The notes below the pieces were generated by a model. It was not told where the DNA came from, did no database searches, and saw nothing but the letters and a program-made list of their open reading frames with translations. A DNA stretch of 64,000 bases from an uncultured Chloroflexota bacterium (lineage in GTDB: Bacteria; Chloroflexota; Anaerolineae; Anaerolineales; Anaerolineaceae), in the NCBI GenBank assembly GCA_902786265.1, contig CADACE010000003.1:62001-126000 (forward strand), in the 5' to 3' direction. Shown here in pieces: positions 26,061 to 35,366 of this stretch (positions are counted from its first letter, which is position 1; every line of letters begins with the position of its first letter). The position numbers were made by a program, and so were the translations under genes.

Positions 26061-29000
26061 TTGACAGTAAAACTTCTCCTTTCACAACCCGCAGGGGGAA
26101 AAACCACATTCTGCATAAATAAAATCCGGGATGTCAGAAAAATAAACCCGATGGCTCCGGTCAAAGTGATTGTTCCGGACAAAATGCAGATGGCCTACTG
26201 GAAACAATCACTTTCCCAAAACTCCCAAAATCCCGGTTCACAGGGAAACGGCTTTATCGGTACTGAAATCATTTCATTTTCCAGGTTTGCGATTGATATT
26301 CTGAATCGTTCATCCGAAAGTCCAACCCTGATTCCCGCCCATCTGAACAGCTTATGTATACGGGAATCTGTTAACAATGCTCATCGGAAAAAACCTTTTG
26401 ATTATTTTGAACCGATTTGGGAAAAACCGGGTGTTTTTTCTGTTTTTGAACAGTCCATACATACCCTTCTCCGCGGCCGGGTTAAACCGGAAATGCTTGA
26501 AAAATCTTCGCCTGATGACCCCAAAATTGCCGATACAGCCCGTGTTTACCGTGAATACCTTGCCCTTTTGAAATCAAACAACTGGATCAGTTCCGCAGGA
26601 CTCCTCAGCGCCGCGGCAGACACTCTCGTAAAAAACAAAGAATCATATCCGCACTTTCCTCTTCTTTTTGTTGACGGGTTCAACGAACTGACAAAAGACT
26701 GCATCTATCTGCTTCGGTGTTTTTCGAACTGCTGTGATGAAATATGGATCACGCTGCCGGCACGGCAAGGCTCTAATGCCCCCACAGAGATATTTATACA
26801 GGGAAACGCTGATTTAATCTGCTCAGAACTGAATGCTGAAATTATAAATATTCCGGTCTATGATCAGAAATCCGATATACTCAAACTGGCGGACAATGTA
26901 TTTTATCCTGTCCGAAAACCGGATAAAGATAATACACGAAAACTGACATTGGGCAGCAGCTCATTTCTAATGATCGAAGCATCTTCAAGGTCAACAGAAA
27001 TAAGGGAAGCTCTTCGTAAACTGAAAAGCCGAATCCTTTCAGATAGACTTCGGCCTGCTGATTGTGCTGTCTTTGTCCCGGATATGCACGCGTATGCTCC
27101 TATAATTCGCCAATATGGGCGGGAAATGGGGATTCCTCTGCGATTTTCCCAACGGCAGAGTCTTTCAGAATCACCGGCGGCTTCAGCATTGAAACGTCTG
27201 TTGCATCTTTATCCTGATTTTGAGACGCTTCCGGTTCTCTCTGTCCTGCGTCTCCCCTTCTTCTCAGGAAATCCTGATCCTCATGACACCTCGGAAGGTA
27301 ATTTCGATGCTGATCTTTTCGTCATTGATCAGATCGGCAGAAAAATGAACGTCATCAGCGGCACAGATGAATGGAAATCAGCTTTTTCAGATGCAATAAA
27401 GTCATCCGAAGAATCCCGGGAAAAGACCGGAAAAAAGATGGAAGAAAATGAAGATTTCTCTGATGAAGGGAAAGTCTATGAATATCCTGAGCCGGAAAAA
27501 CTTCAGCGCATCCGGGATAGTTTTCTGAAATTTGCCGGTTTCCTTACCCCGCCTGAGGGGATCAGGTCCCGCGCAGATTGGATAAAATGGCTGGAAGAAC
27601 TGCTTAAAACTATCGGATTCTATCAACAGATCGAGGATCAGAAAGGCAGATCTTTTGAATCGGATTTTAAAACATTGCTCAAACGTATCATTTTCTGTGA
27701 GGAGAAACTGAAACGTCAAGAAGTATCTTATGTTGAGTTCATCAGCGAACTTGAAACAGAACTGGATAACGCTGTACAAACAGAACAGGAATATGCCGGA
27801 ACCCGAGTCTTTGTGGGAGATATCAGTGAGACAAGCGGTTGCCGCTGGAAGCTCATCATCCTCACGGGATTCGCCGAAGGGGTTTTTCCGCGCGCAGAGC
27901 ACGAGGAACTGATCCTCACAGACTCTATACGTAATACTTTAGGACTTTTACCTGAAACGGACCAGCAGCTGCTTTTCCATCATGCGGTCACACGTTCGGA
28001 TACCTGCTTGATTATTACCCGTCCGCAAAAGACAGACAAAGGTGAGGAATGGCCTCCTTCCATCTATTGGCAGATGATACGGGAAAATATAGAGGAAGGG
28101 CAAAATCTGCTTACTGTAACGGAAAATATGCCTGTTATTCCTGCTTCACCGGAGGAATTCGCGTTCCGGCTCGCCCGCAGCGGTCAGAACAAGGTACCTG
28201 GCAGCATCTCATCGCCCGAATCCGAAAAAACTCAGAAACTTCTGAATACCGCCCGGGAGGAGTATAAAATTCTGCAGGAACAGATCACTGGAAAATACAG
28301 CCCGGACAATGATCCTGAATTGAGGTCTGCCATCACCGATCCGGTAAAAGATGCGGTTCCGTACAGCTGCTCAGCGATCGAAACCTGGCTTACCTGTCCT
28401 TTCAAATACTTCCTGATGAAAAAACTGAAACTGGAACAACCGCGAGAGCCCGGAACAGGTCTTGATGCGGCTCAGATCGGTACGCTCAACCATGCTGTGA
28501 TGGAGCTGACTTTTCCCCCGGGAACTGTCTTCAGCTCGAAAGACGAAGCACTTGCGAAAGCAGATAAAAATTTCGACTTTGTTTTTTCGGATGCGCCAAA
28601 GAATTATGGCTTTCGAGAGTCTGAATTATGGGAATTTGATAAAAAGAAGTACAAGCAGAAACTGCTGGATACCATTGACAGGATGTTTTCTTCGAAATCA
28701 TCCGATATGCCGGTCAACAACCATTGGATGAGTGTCGGAACAGAATTGAAGTTCGGGTATCACGACAAAGACAGTGAAAGTACTGATCCGCTGGTTATAG
28801 AAACAGAAGCCGGACCGATTCAGATACGAGGGATTATCGACCGAGTTGACAGAAAAGACGACGGTCTGATGCGTGTTGTGGATTATAAGACAAGCTTCGC
28901 CGGTTTTAAACCCGAAGTCCTGAAGGAAGGTGCTCATATCCAGGCAGGAGTTTACGCAGCTGCAGTTGTTCATGCACTCCGCATGGGAACGAAATGCGAA

Positions 29001-29219
29001 GGAGTTTACTGGAGCATTAATGACAAAAGAACATCGGAATTTGTCCAGTATGATTCGGAGTCAGGGGAGGAAATTCCCAACATTGAATTTCTGAACAAAT
29101 TCGCTGCCGGAATCAGAGAAGCCTCTTATCATGCGAAGCCGGCGGGAGCCGATTGTCCTGATTATTGTCCGGCTGCCGGATGGTGCAAGAAATTTGTCAG
29201 GAGGAAGATCTATGGGTAA
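26061..29219 (+). CDS. addB: AddB, subunit of the AddAB helicase-nuclease
   Basis: A 1052-residue protein that with AddA resects double-strand breaks and loads RecA. The N-terminus has a Walker A-like LLSQPAGGKTTFCINK. The RecB-type nuclease is at the C-terminus (IIDRVDRKDDGLMRVVDYKTS), and four Cys place the iron-sulphur cluster seen in this family: Cys779 (TCPFKYF) and Cys1032, Cys1036, Cys1042 (CPDYCPAAGWC). The spacing of the last three (x3, x5) differs slightly from what I recall for Bacillus AddB (x2, x5). The start is TTG 26061 with GAGGAGGG in front. Its end overlaps addA by 8 bases. Confidence 0.92.
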   Translation: MTVKLLLSQPAGGKTTFCINKIRDVRKINPMAPVKVIVPDKMQMAYWKQSLSQNSQNPGSQGNGFIGTEIISFSRFAIDILNRSSESPTLIPAHLNSLCIRESVNNAHRKKPFDYFEPIWEKPGVFSVFEQSIHTLLRGRVKPEMLEKSSPDDPKIADTARVYREYLALLKSNNWISSAGLLSAAADTLVKNKESYPHFPLLFVDGFNELTKDCIYLLRCFSNCCDEIWITLPARQGSNAPTEIFIQGNADLICSELNAEIINIPVYDQKSDILKLADNVFYPVRKPDKDNTRKLTLGSSSFLMIEASSRSTEIREALRKLKSRILSDRLRPADCAVFVPDMHAYAPIIRQYGREMGIPLRFSQRQSLSESPAASALKRLLHLYPDFETLPVLSVLRLPFFSGNPDPHDTSEGNFDADLFVIDQIGRKMNVISGTDEWKSAFSDAIKSSEESREKTGKKMEENEDFSDEGKVYEYPEPEKLQRIRDSFLKFAGFLTPPEGIRSRADWIKWLEELLKTIGFYQQIEDQKGRSFESDFKTLLKRIIFCEEKLKRQEVSYVEFISELETELDNAVQTEQEYAGTRVFVGDISETSGCRWKLIILTGFAEGVFPRAEHEELILTDSIRNTLGLLPETDQQLLFHHAVTRSDTCLIITRPQKTDKGEEWPPSIYWQMIRENIEEGQNLLTVTENMPVIPASPEEFAFRLARSGQNKVPGSISSPESEKTQKLLNTAREEYKILQEQITGKYSPDNDPELRSAITDPVKDAVPYSCSAIETWLTCPFKYFLMKKLKLEQPREPGTGLDAAQIGTLNHAVMELTFPPGTVFSSKDEALAKADKNFDFVFSDAPKNYGFRESELWEFDKKKYKQKLLDTIDRMFSSKSSDMPVNNHWMSVGTELKFGYHDKDSESTDPLVIETEAGPIQIRGIIDRVDRKDDGLMRVVDYKTSFAGFKPEVLKEGAHIQAGVYAAAVVHALRMGTKCEGVYWSINDKRTSEFVQYDSESGEEIPNIEFLNKFAAGIREASYHAKPAGADCPDYCPAAGWCKKFVRRKIYG

Positions 29220-32200
29220 ACAATCAGAAGTGATCTTGGACAGGCTCTCTCCGGAACAGCGGGAAGCCGCGGAAACCATAAACCGTGACGTTCTTGTAAA
29301 AGCAGGTGCCGGCAGCGGAAAAACCAAAACCCTGGTAGCCCGGTATCTCAATCTTCTGGATGAACACAGAAGCTGGCATCCTTCCGACATCACCGCGGTG
29401 ACTTTTACCCGGAAAGCTGCAAGAGAAATGCAAAGCAGGATCCGGGAACAGATGATGGAGCTTGTGCGTCTGTCCGGAGAGGATAGCAATGAGCAGCAAT
29501 TCTGGCTGAAAGCCCTGAACAAGATGGACAGCGCGAACATCGGTACGATCCACAGCCTGTGTGGGCGTATTCTGCGTGCACATCCCGCTGAAGCCGGGCT
29601 TGATCCCGCTTTTTCCATCCGGGATGAAAACAAGTCTGCCATGTTGATCAGTCAGATCGTTGAAGAAACCATCTCTGAAATCTCAGCCGACCCTGAATAT
29701 GAGACCCTCCTTGATTTTTACAGCGGGAAAAAACTTACCGGTATCCTGACAGACATGCTGAAGAACAGGAAAAAAACCGAAACGGCTGTTGGTATACAGT
29801 CAATTGATACAGACACATTTCTGAAAAATAAAGCCGAAGCTTTTCTGTGCGGTTCCGATTATGCGAACTGGGTTGATGAATACAGAACAATCCTGGAAGA
29901 CCCGGATTTTCAGAAAAAGGACAAAAAATTCTGCAGCAGTCTTTCTGATCTTATCCGCTGTTTCGACGCAGCCTGTTCCGCATTGAAAACAGGTACCCAT
30001 CCGGCTGATGCTGTCAATGTACTGTATTCAGCATTCAGCGGCTGGTCAAACAGGAGCAGGCCGGATAAATTGAATGTAAACATGGCCCGGATCCGTGACG
30101 ACCTGAAGAGCGGTTTCCCTTTTCTGGTAAAGGATTCCCATCATGAGGAACGGGATATAAACTGGTATAAAAAATTCTGGAAGGACTGCGACAAAGTTGA
30201 TGAAAGTCTGCGAAAGCTTTGGCCCGTAATGAGAGATAAATACACCCGGATCACTGATTCTTCACAGGAAATCGATTTTGATACCATGGAAAGCCTCAGT
30301 CTGCAGCTTCTTCGGACACATCCGGAAATCCGGGATATCTGGGCCGAGAAGATCAAAGCGCTGCTGGTGGATGAATTTCAGGACACAAATGACGAACAGG
30401 CGGAACTTTTTTCAATGCTGAATCGCTCCCATGACAGACTGTTTGCCGTCGGGGATAAAAAGCAGAGCATTTACGCTTTTCGCGGGACAAATGTAGCACT
30501 ATTTGACAGACTCGAAAAGGAAGTGAAACTGGCTGGCGGGAAGCCTATTACGCTTGACACAACATACCGGACCAAACCCGAACTTCTCCTGCCCATGGGA
30601 GACCTGCTGAAACACGTCATGGCGGATACAAAGCTTAACGGAAAAGATTTTTATGCGCCTTATGAAGCCATGAAAGCATCGGATATATCACAGCAGGAAG
30701 GCAATGCGCTCACAGAACCTCCATGTATCGATATACTGCTCGGCGATATTCAGCCTAAGGAAGACGATCCGGAAAAGGAAATCGTCGGACGCATGCTTGC
30801 TCAGCGTCTCTTTGAGCTGATGAAAACCGGCATGATCCATACATGGAATGATACCGCTATCCTCTGCAGGAAAACCGACGATTTCAAACAGTTTGAAAAA
30901 GCTCTTGAAAAATTGAACATACCGTATGTGACAGTTTCCGGTAAGGGATACTATGACCGGCCAGAGATCCGTGATATTCTGAATATTCTCCGCACCGCAG
31001 AAAACCCGCACGATAATGCTGCCCTCACCGGTTTTCTGCTGAGCCCTTCCATCGGTTTTACAGCGGAAATGACGGTGCTGCTGTGCCGTTATGCCAACAA
31101 AGGCGGAGTGAAAAAATCATTCTATCAGGCGCTGACAAACGCGGAGTTCAGCTTTGATGCTGAGCAAAAGCAGGAAAAGCTGGAACATGCGCGTTCAATT
31201 CTGAAAGAATTGATCAGAATTTCCGGACAGGTCCCTCTGGATGAAAGTCTCGAAAAGGCTTACCGGCTGACCGGGATCCGTACCATGCTGGCTCTGGATA
31301 CCGGAGACCGGGCGTGGCTGAACCTTGACAAGCTTCTGACTGCCGCGCGTGAGTCAAAGATGACCTCTGTCTCAGAATTTCTTGAATATCTTGAGAACTT
31401 ACAGGAAACGGGAGCGCGTGAAGGTGAAGCACCGTCGGATAACAACGGCGCAGTCCGGATCATGACGATCCATCAGGCGAAAGGACTGGAATTTCCTGTT
31501 ACCGTTGTGTATGACAACGATTTTGGAATGCCGGTCCAGGCAAATTATTACCGTGAGCGGAACGGAGCATTTGCATTCTGCAGCAGTCCGGCCCATCCAC
31601 GTTATGAAGAAGCAAAAAAGGACGCTGAAGAGAGAGAAAAGGCTGAATGGCTTCGCTTTTTTTATGTAGCAGCGACCCGCGCGAAATACAGGCTGATCCT
31701 GTGCGGAAACAAACCGAAATTGGACGGAAAGAAAGATACATGGCTCAAACGGATACTTACGGAAATTCCGAACGAAATGTTGGAGCCGGACGTAAATACC
31801 GGCCCTGAATGGGAGATTCAGGGAGATACTGTCCGTATCCGCTGCTGTCAGAAACTTCCGGAAGCCCTTTCCGCAGTACTGTCTTCTTCAACATCTGAAT
31901 TTTCTGCTGCTTATGATGAAAATCTTTTGAGGCCAATCACAGTGAATGAAAAATCAGAACCCAGGGATTCCGATCATACCGCAGCCCTGACAGTCGGGAA
32001 GCTTGTCCATAAAGGATTGGAACTCTGGCGTTTTCCGGACGAAAACAGAACCGATCCTGTCCTTGAAGAAGCCTTCCGGAAAATATTGATGCAGACTGAT
32101 AATCTGAATACCGCGGAACAGCAGACTGTACGGGAAAAAGCTGTTATGCTTCTTTCACGTTTCAGAAAAAGCGAAGCCTGGACGACTATAAATGCCGCGG

Positions 32201-32610
32201 AAGAACGCTGGCATGAGCTTCCGTTCTCATTTTCCGGACGGAACTTTGTCGTGAACGGTGTAATTGATCTTCTGCTGAAAGACCACACGGGATATAAGGT
32301 CATCGATTTCAAAACGGATGAGTTGAAAAGCCTGTCAGAACTGGACAACCAGATCAAGAAACACAGCAGCCAGCTCGGAAAATACCGCCGCGCGGTAAAA
32401 ACGACATTGGGTGTAGAACCCGAATGCAGTATCTGTTTCCTCGATTATTGCGGAAATGTAATACTTCAGCCTGTCGGAAAGGATGCTGCATTTCCTGACA
32501 CTGAAACAACAGAACCGGATGATTGGATACAGGATGATGATCCGTATCCGGATGATTTCACTTTTGAGGAAAATACACAGACTCTCCCGCCATTACCGCC
32601 GAACCTGTGA
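29212..32610 (+). CDS. addA: AddA, helicase-nuclease subunit
   Basis: A 1132-residue UvrD/RecB-type helicase. Walker A is AGAGSGKT (31-38); further helicase motifs are TFTRKAAREM, LLVDEFQDTND, GDKKQSIYAFRG, TIHQAKGLEFPVTVVY and FYVAATRAK. The C-terminal RecB-type nuclease has VIDFKTDELKS (Asp1032, Lys1034). I start at ATG 29212 with AGGAGG in front, inside the end of addB, which gives translational coupling; the longer open frame runs back through addB coding sequence. Confidence 0.94.
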   Translation: MGKQSEVILDRLSPEQREAAETINRDVLVKAGAGSGKTKTLVARYLNLLDEHRSWHPSDITAVTFTRKAAREMQSRIREQMMELVRLSGEDSNEQQFWLKALNKMDSANIGTIHSLCGRILRAHPAEAGLDPAFSIRDENKSAMLISQIVEETISEISADPEYETLLDFYSGKKLTGILTDMLKNRKKTETAVGIQSIDTDTFLKNKAEAFLCGSDYANWVDEYRTILEDPDFQKKDKKFCSSLSDLIRCFDAACSALKTGTHPADAVNVLYSAFSGWSNRSRPDKLNVNMARIRDDLKSGFPFLVKDSHHEERDINWYKKFWKDCDKVDESLRKLWPVMRDKYTRITDSSQEIDFDTMESLSLQLLRTHPEIRDIWAEKIKALLVDEFQDTNDEQAELFSMLNRSHDRLFAVGDKKQSIYAFRGTNVALFDRLEKEVKLAGGKPITLDTTYRTKPELLLPMGDLLKHVMADTKLNGKDFYAPYEAMKASDISQQEGNALTEPPCIDILLGDIQPKEDDPEKEIVGRMLAQRLFELMKTGMIHTWNDTAILCRKTDDFKQFEKALEKLNIPYVTVSGKGYYDRPEIRDILNILRTAENPHDNAALTGFLLSPSIGFTAEMTVLLCRYANKGGVKKSFYQALTNAEFSFDAEQKQEKLEHARSILKELIRISGQVPLDESLEKAYRLTGIRTMLALDTGDRAWLNLDKLLTAARESKMTSVSEFLEYLENLQETGAREGEAPSDNNGAVRIMTIHQAKGLEFPVTVVYDNDFGMPVQANYYRERNGAFAFCSSPAHPRYEEAKKDAEEREKAEWLRFFYVAATRAKYRLILCGNKPKLDGKKDTWLKRILTEIPNEMLEPDVNTGPEWEIQGDTVRIRCCQKLPEALSAVLSSSTSEFSAAYDENLLRPITVNEKSEPRDSDHTAALTVGKLVHKGLELWRFPDENRTDPVLEEAFRKILMQTDNLNTAEQQTVREKAVMLLSRFRKSEAWTTINAAEERWHELPFSFSGRNFVVNGVIDLLLKDHTGYKVIDFKTDELKSLSELDNQIKKHSSQLGKYRRAVKTTLGVEPECSICFLDYCGNVILQPVGKDAAFPDTETTEPDDWIQDDDPYPDDFTFEENTQTLPPLPPNL

Positions 32611-32882
32611 TCATTTCACTTCCCGGAAGGAAATACTGTTTTCTGTCCAATGCTCCTTATTGATCTGATCTCAGGCTGATTCCGGCTCACAAAATTCCGG
32701 TATAAAGATGGTCGTATAATCTATGATAGAATAGAACTAGTCAGAATCGGGATATTTCTTTAAAACGGGGATATTCCATAAAACAGCTGAATATAATAAT
32801 TCCTTTCCTGAGTGATTTTTACACCCATCCCGGTTTTGTTCGGATGCTGCAGAATTATCGGTACACTCACAGGAGGCAAAAT

Positions 32883-34742
32883 ATGAACAAACCATCCGAA
32901 AAAAAGAACACCATATCGGGCAGCTTCCTGCGCGGGCTGCTGATCATTGTTCTTGTCGGCTTTGCTGCCTCCATCGGGCTATCCTGGATCCTGCAGACAC
33001 GTCTTTCGACCCAAAACGCGGAGGAACTGCTGCGCATCAACATCGGGGATGTGGAACAGGACATTCTGGACGCCTCGGACGCCAATCTGCTTGCACTCGC
33101 CTGGCAGATCGCGGGAGAACTGCCGGATGGTCTGGAAACAAGCCGTCCAAAGCTTTTGGAGCTCATGGAACAGCATAATGTTTCAGAGATCGATCTGGTC
33201 AATAATGACGGCATCATCGTCGGCTGCACCAACGCGGGATTTGTCGGCTTCGACATGAAAACAGGAGCCCAGTCGGCAGAGTTCATGGTACTGACTGACG
33301 GCACTACTCGTGAATTTGTCCAGAGTTACCAGCCGATTTCCTATAATCCTTCGATCTCACGAAAATATGCGGGTGTCGTCATTCCCGGAGGTTTTGTCCA
33401 GGTCGCATATGACGCCAAACGTTTCCAGAAGGACGTAGATCAGTCAGTAATCGGGTTGACCCACAACTGGCACGTTGGCAAGGGCGGCTTTATCATGATC
33501 GCGGATATCAACTGGAACCTGGTCAGCGACCCATACCGGAACGAAGGGAAGAACCTTGATGTTTCCGGCTTGTGGATCGACCGCCGAACCATGCCGGAAG
33601 ATGAGATCTTCCATGCGACGGTCTATGGCATTCCCTGCAGCTGTCTGTACCTCACTACAGAAGGCTACTATGTGGTGGCAGTCATTCCGGAAAACGAGAT
33701 CGTCATGCAGCGGGACACTTCTGTGCTCCTTTCCTCTTCGCTCATGATCCTTGTCTTTATCGCGCTCTTTGTGATGATCTTCCTGCTGGTGAAAAAGCTG
33801 GTCGTAAACAACATCAACAAGGTAAACAATTCTCTCTCCAAAATAAGCGAAGGCAATCTGAATGAGGTCGTGAATGTGCGCTCCAACACGGAGTTCTCTT
33901 CGCTGTCCGATGATATTAACGCCACAGTCAGCACGCTCAAGCAGTATATCGCAGCTGCCGCAGCCCGTATTGACCAGGAGCTGGCCTTCGCGAAGAACAT
34001 TCAGCAGTCCGCCCTGCCCTCCGTTTTTCCGCCCTACCCGGACCGTAAAGACTTCAGCCTGTATGCCGCGATGGATACGGCCAAAGAGGTAGGCGGTGAC
34101 TTTTATGATTTTTACCTGCTGGATGAAAACGATCTTGCTTTCCTGATCGCTGATGTTTCCGGCAAGGGGATTCCCGGTGCCATGTTCATGATGACTGGGA
34201 AAACAGTCATCAGGGATTATGCCGAACGCGGCGATGACCCGGCGGATGTCTTCATCAACGCCAACAACAAGCTCTGTGACGGCAATGACGCGGAAATGTT
34301 CATCACCGCCTGGATGGGCTTCCTGAACACGGAAACAGGTGCTGTCCGTTTCGTTAACGCCGGGCACAACGCGCCGGTTCTGATCCGGAACGGTCAGGCC
34401 TCCTTCATAACCCAGAAAGCCAACCTGACGCTGGCAGCCATGGAAGGGATCCGCTATCGGGAACAATCCCTGCAGCTGGAGCCGGGGGACATGCTCTACC
34501 TTTATACAGACGGTGTGACCGAGGCTGTGGATGTAAACGAAGAGCTTTATGGGAACGACCGCCTGCTGAGCGTGCTTTCCGCGGACTTCGGGACCGGAGA
34601 TGAAGCCTGCGAAAAGGTCTGCCGGGAAGTGAAACGGGATCTCGATGCCTTCGTCGGTGAAGCTGAGCAGTTCGATGATATCACCATGCTGTGCCTTTAT
34701 TTCAAAGGGACCGGGAATCAGGGATCATGTACCGGGGATTAG
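32883..34742 (+). CDS. Membrane sensor with SpoIIE-type PP2C phosphatase
   Basis: A 619-residue regulator. One membrane segment near residues 16-36, an extracytoplasmic sensor domain of about 240 residues (probably a Cache fold), a second membrane segment near 282-303, a HAMP linker (NNINKVNNSLSKISEGNLNEV), a coiled stretch, and from about 375 a SpoIIE/RsbU phosphatase (KNIQQSALPSVFPPYPDR, EVGGDFYDFYLLD, IADVSGKGIPGAMFM, GHNAPVLI, LYTDGVTEA). Such proteins dephosphorylate an anti-anti-sigma factor on an outside signal. AGGAGG precedes ATG 32883. No anti-sigma or STAS gene is adjacent, so its target is elsewhere. Confidence 0.9.
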   Translation: MNKPSEKKNTISGSFLRGLLIIVLVGFAASIGLSWILQTRLSTQNAEELLRINIGDVEQDILDASDANLLALAWQIAGELPDGLETSRPKLLELMEQHNVSEIDLVNNDGIIVGCTNAGFVGFDMKTGAQSAEFMVLTDGTTREFVQSYQPISYNPSISRKYAGVVIPGGFVQVAYDAKRFQKDVDQSVIGLTHNWHVGKGGFIMIADINWNLVSDPYRNEGKNLDVSGLWIDRRTMPEDEIFHATVYGIPCSCLYLTTEGYYVVAVIPENEIVMQRDTSVLLSSSLMILVFIALFVMIFLLVKKLVVNNINKVNNSLSKISEGNLNEVVNVRSNTEFSSLSDDINATVSTLKQYIAAAAARIDQELAFAKNIQQSALPSVFPPYPDRKDFSLYAAMDTAKEVGGDFYDFYLLDENDLAFLIADVSGKGIPGAMFMMTGKTVIRDYAERGDDPADVFINANNKLCDGNDAEMFITAWMGFLNTETGAVRFVNAGHNAPVLIRNGQASFITQKANLTLAAMEGIRYREQSLQLEPGDMLYLYTDGVTEAVDVNEELYGNDRLLSVLSADFGTGDEACEKVCREVKRDLDAFVGEAEQFDDITMLCLYFKGTGNQGSCTGD

Positions 34743-34927
34743 ATATCATCAGGTGTTTGAAGCATTTTCCCGGGCACGGGGATACGTCGGTTGACTGCCA
34801 TACCGGGTAGCTGCAGATCGACAAATCACCGGACGAGCTGATGAAGATGGAACTGGTTCCACATAAGTCAGTTCTTCCGTATGCGGATATGGTCATGGCA
34901 GATATTTTTTGGGAGTATAATTTTTAA
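34727..34927 (+). pseudogene. Fragment of a NagZ-like beta-N-acetylhexosaminidase gene, with an in-frame TAG
   Basis: The frame beginning at 34727 reads YRGLDIIRCLKHFPGHGDTS-VDCHTG, then TAG (34808-34810), then LQIDKSPDELMKMELVPHKS and ADMVMADIFWEYNF to TAA 34925. KHFPGHGDT-x-VD-H and the LVPF...AVM-AHI-like stretch are the signature of GH3 NagZ enzymes, which recycle cell-wall sugars. Only about 65 of the roughly 350 residues remain, from the middle of the domain, and the fragment overlaps the end of the phosphatase gene. It is a remnant, not a working gene. Confidence 0.75.
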
Positions 34928-34999
34928 TATATGGTTTCCAGAGTAAAGGGTTTCCTGATCTGACGAAAGCCCGTACGCTAAGGACAAAGTGAGGCCAAA

Positions 35000-35182
35000 A
35001 TGGATAATAACTGGTTTGATCAATTGACAGACTCGCAGAAGGCAAAGCTGCTGGCGATGGACGGTAAGATCTCTTTTGATGAATTAACGTCTTTCTGTGA
35101 AGAAGAAAAGCTTCCCCTGCCGGATGATTTTCTCGATGATATAAGCGGAGGCGCAAATTTTGATTTTTGGATAAGAGAGTAA
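35000..35182 (+). CDS. Double-glycine leader peptide, RiPP-like precursor
   Basis: A 60-residue peptide: an acidic helical leader (WFDQLTDSQKAKLLAM, FDELTSFCEEEKLPLPDDFL) ending in the motif DDISGG, then a short core ANFDFWIRE. It aligns with the broken leader gene at 819-1049 (FGQLSDEQKEQF against FDQLTDSQKAKL; ELTDDQLEFLSSGG against PLPDDFLDDISGG). Leaders of this form are cut after Gly-Gly by C39-type exporters. The core is very short and lacks Cys, Ser and Thr for lanthionine rings; only aromatic and charged residues remain. GTGAGG stands ahead of ATG 35000. A perfect terminator follows. No maturation or export gene is next to it. Confidence 0.65.
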   Translation: MDNNWFDQLTDSQKAKLLAMDGKISFDELTSFCEEEKLPLPDDFLDDISGGANFDFWIRE

Positions 35183-35279
35183 AATTCAGCTGTTTTCGTT
35201 CGCGGGATAAACTGTTTTATTATTACAGCTCATACGTTGTCTTTGCTCAGAATACTGCTGATATGAGACATGTTCACCT

Positions 35280-35322
35280 CTGAAACGAGTGTACCGGCTC
35301 CGGTACACTCGTTTCAGTTTTC
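35280..35322 (+). terminator. Perfect 18-bp terminator hairpin
   Basis: 35280-35297 and 35300-35317 are perfectly complementary (CTGAAACGAGTGTACCGG) around a 2-base loop, followed by TTTTCTCTT. It ends transcription of the leader peptide gene. Confidence 0.85.
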
Positions 35323-35366
35323 TCTTGTAACGAATGCCCCGCGGACATATGTCCGGTTATTCTTAC

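Noticed and set aside
33444..34466. 340-codon minus-strand frame under the SpoIIE-type gene
   Set aside because: The plus-strand frame has unmistakable phosphatase motifs; the antisense frame shows no domain and follows from codon bias.
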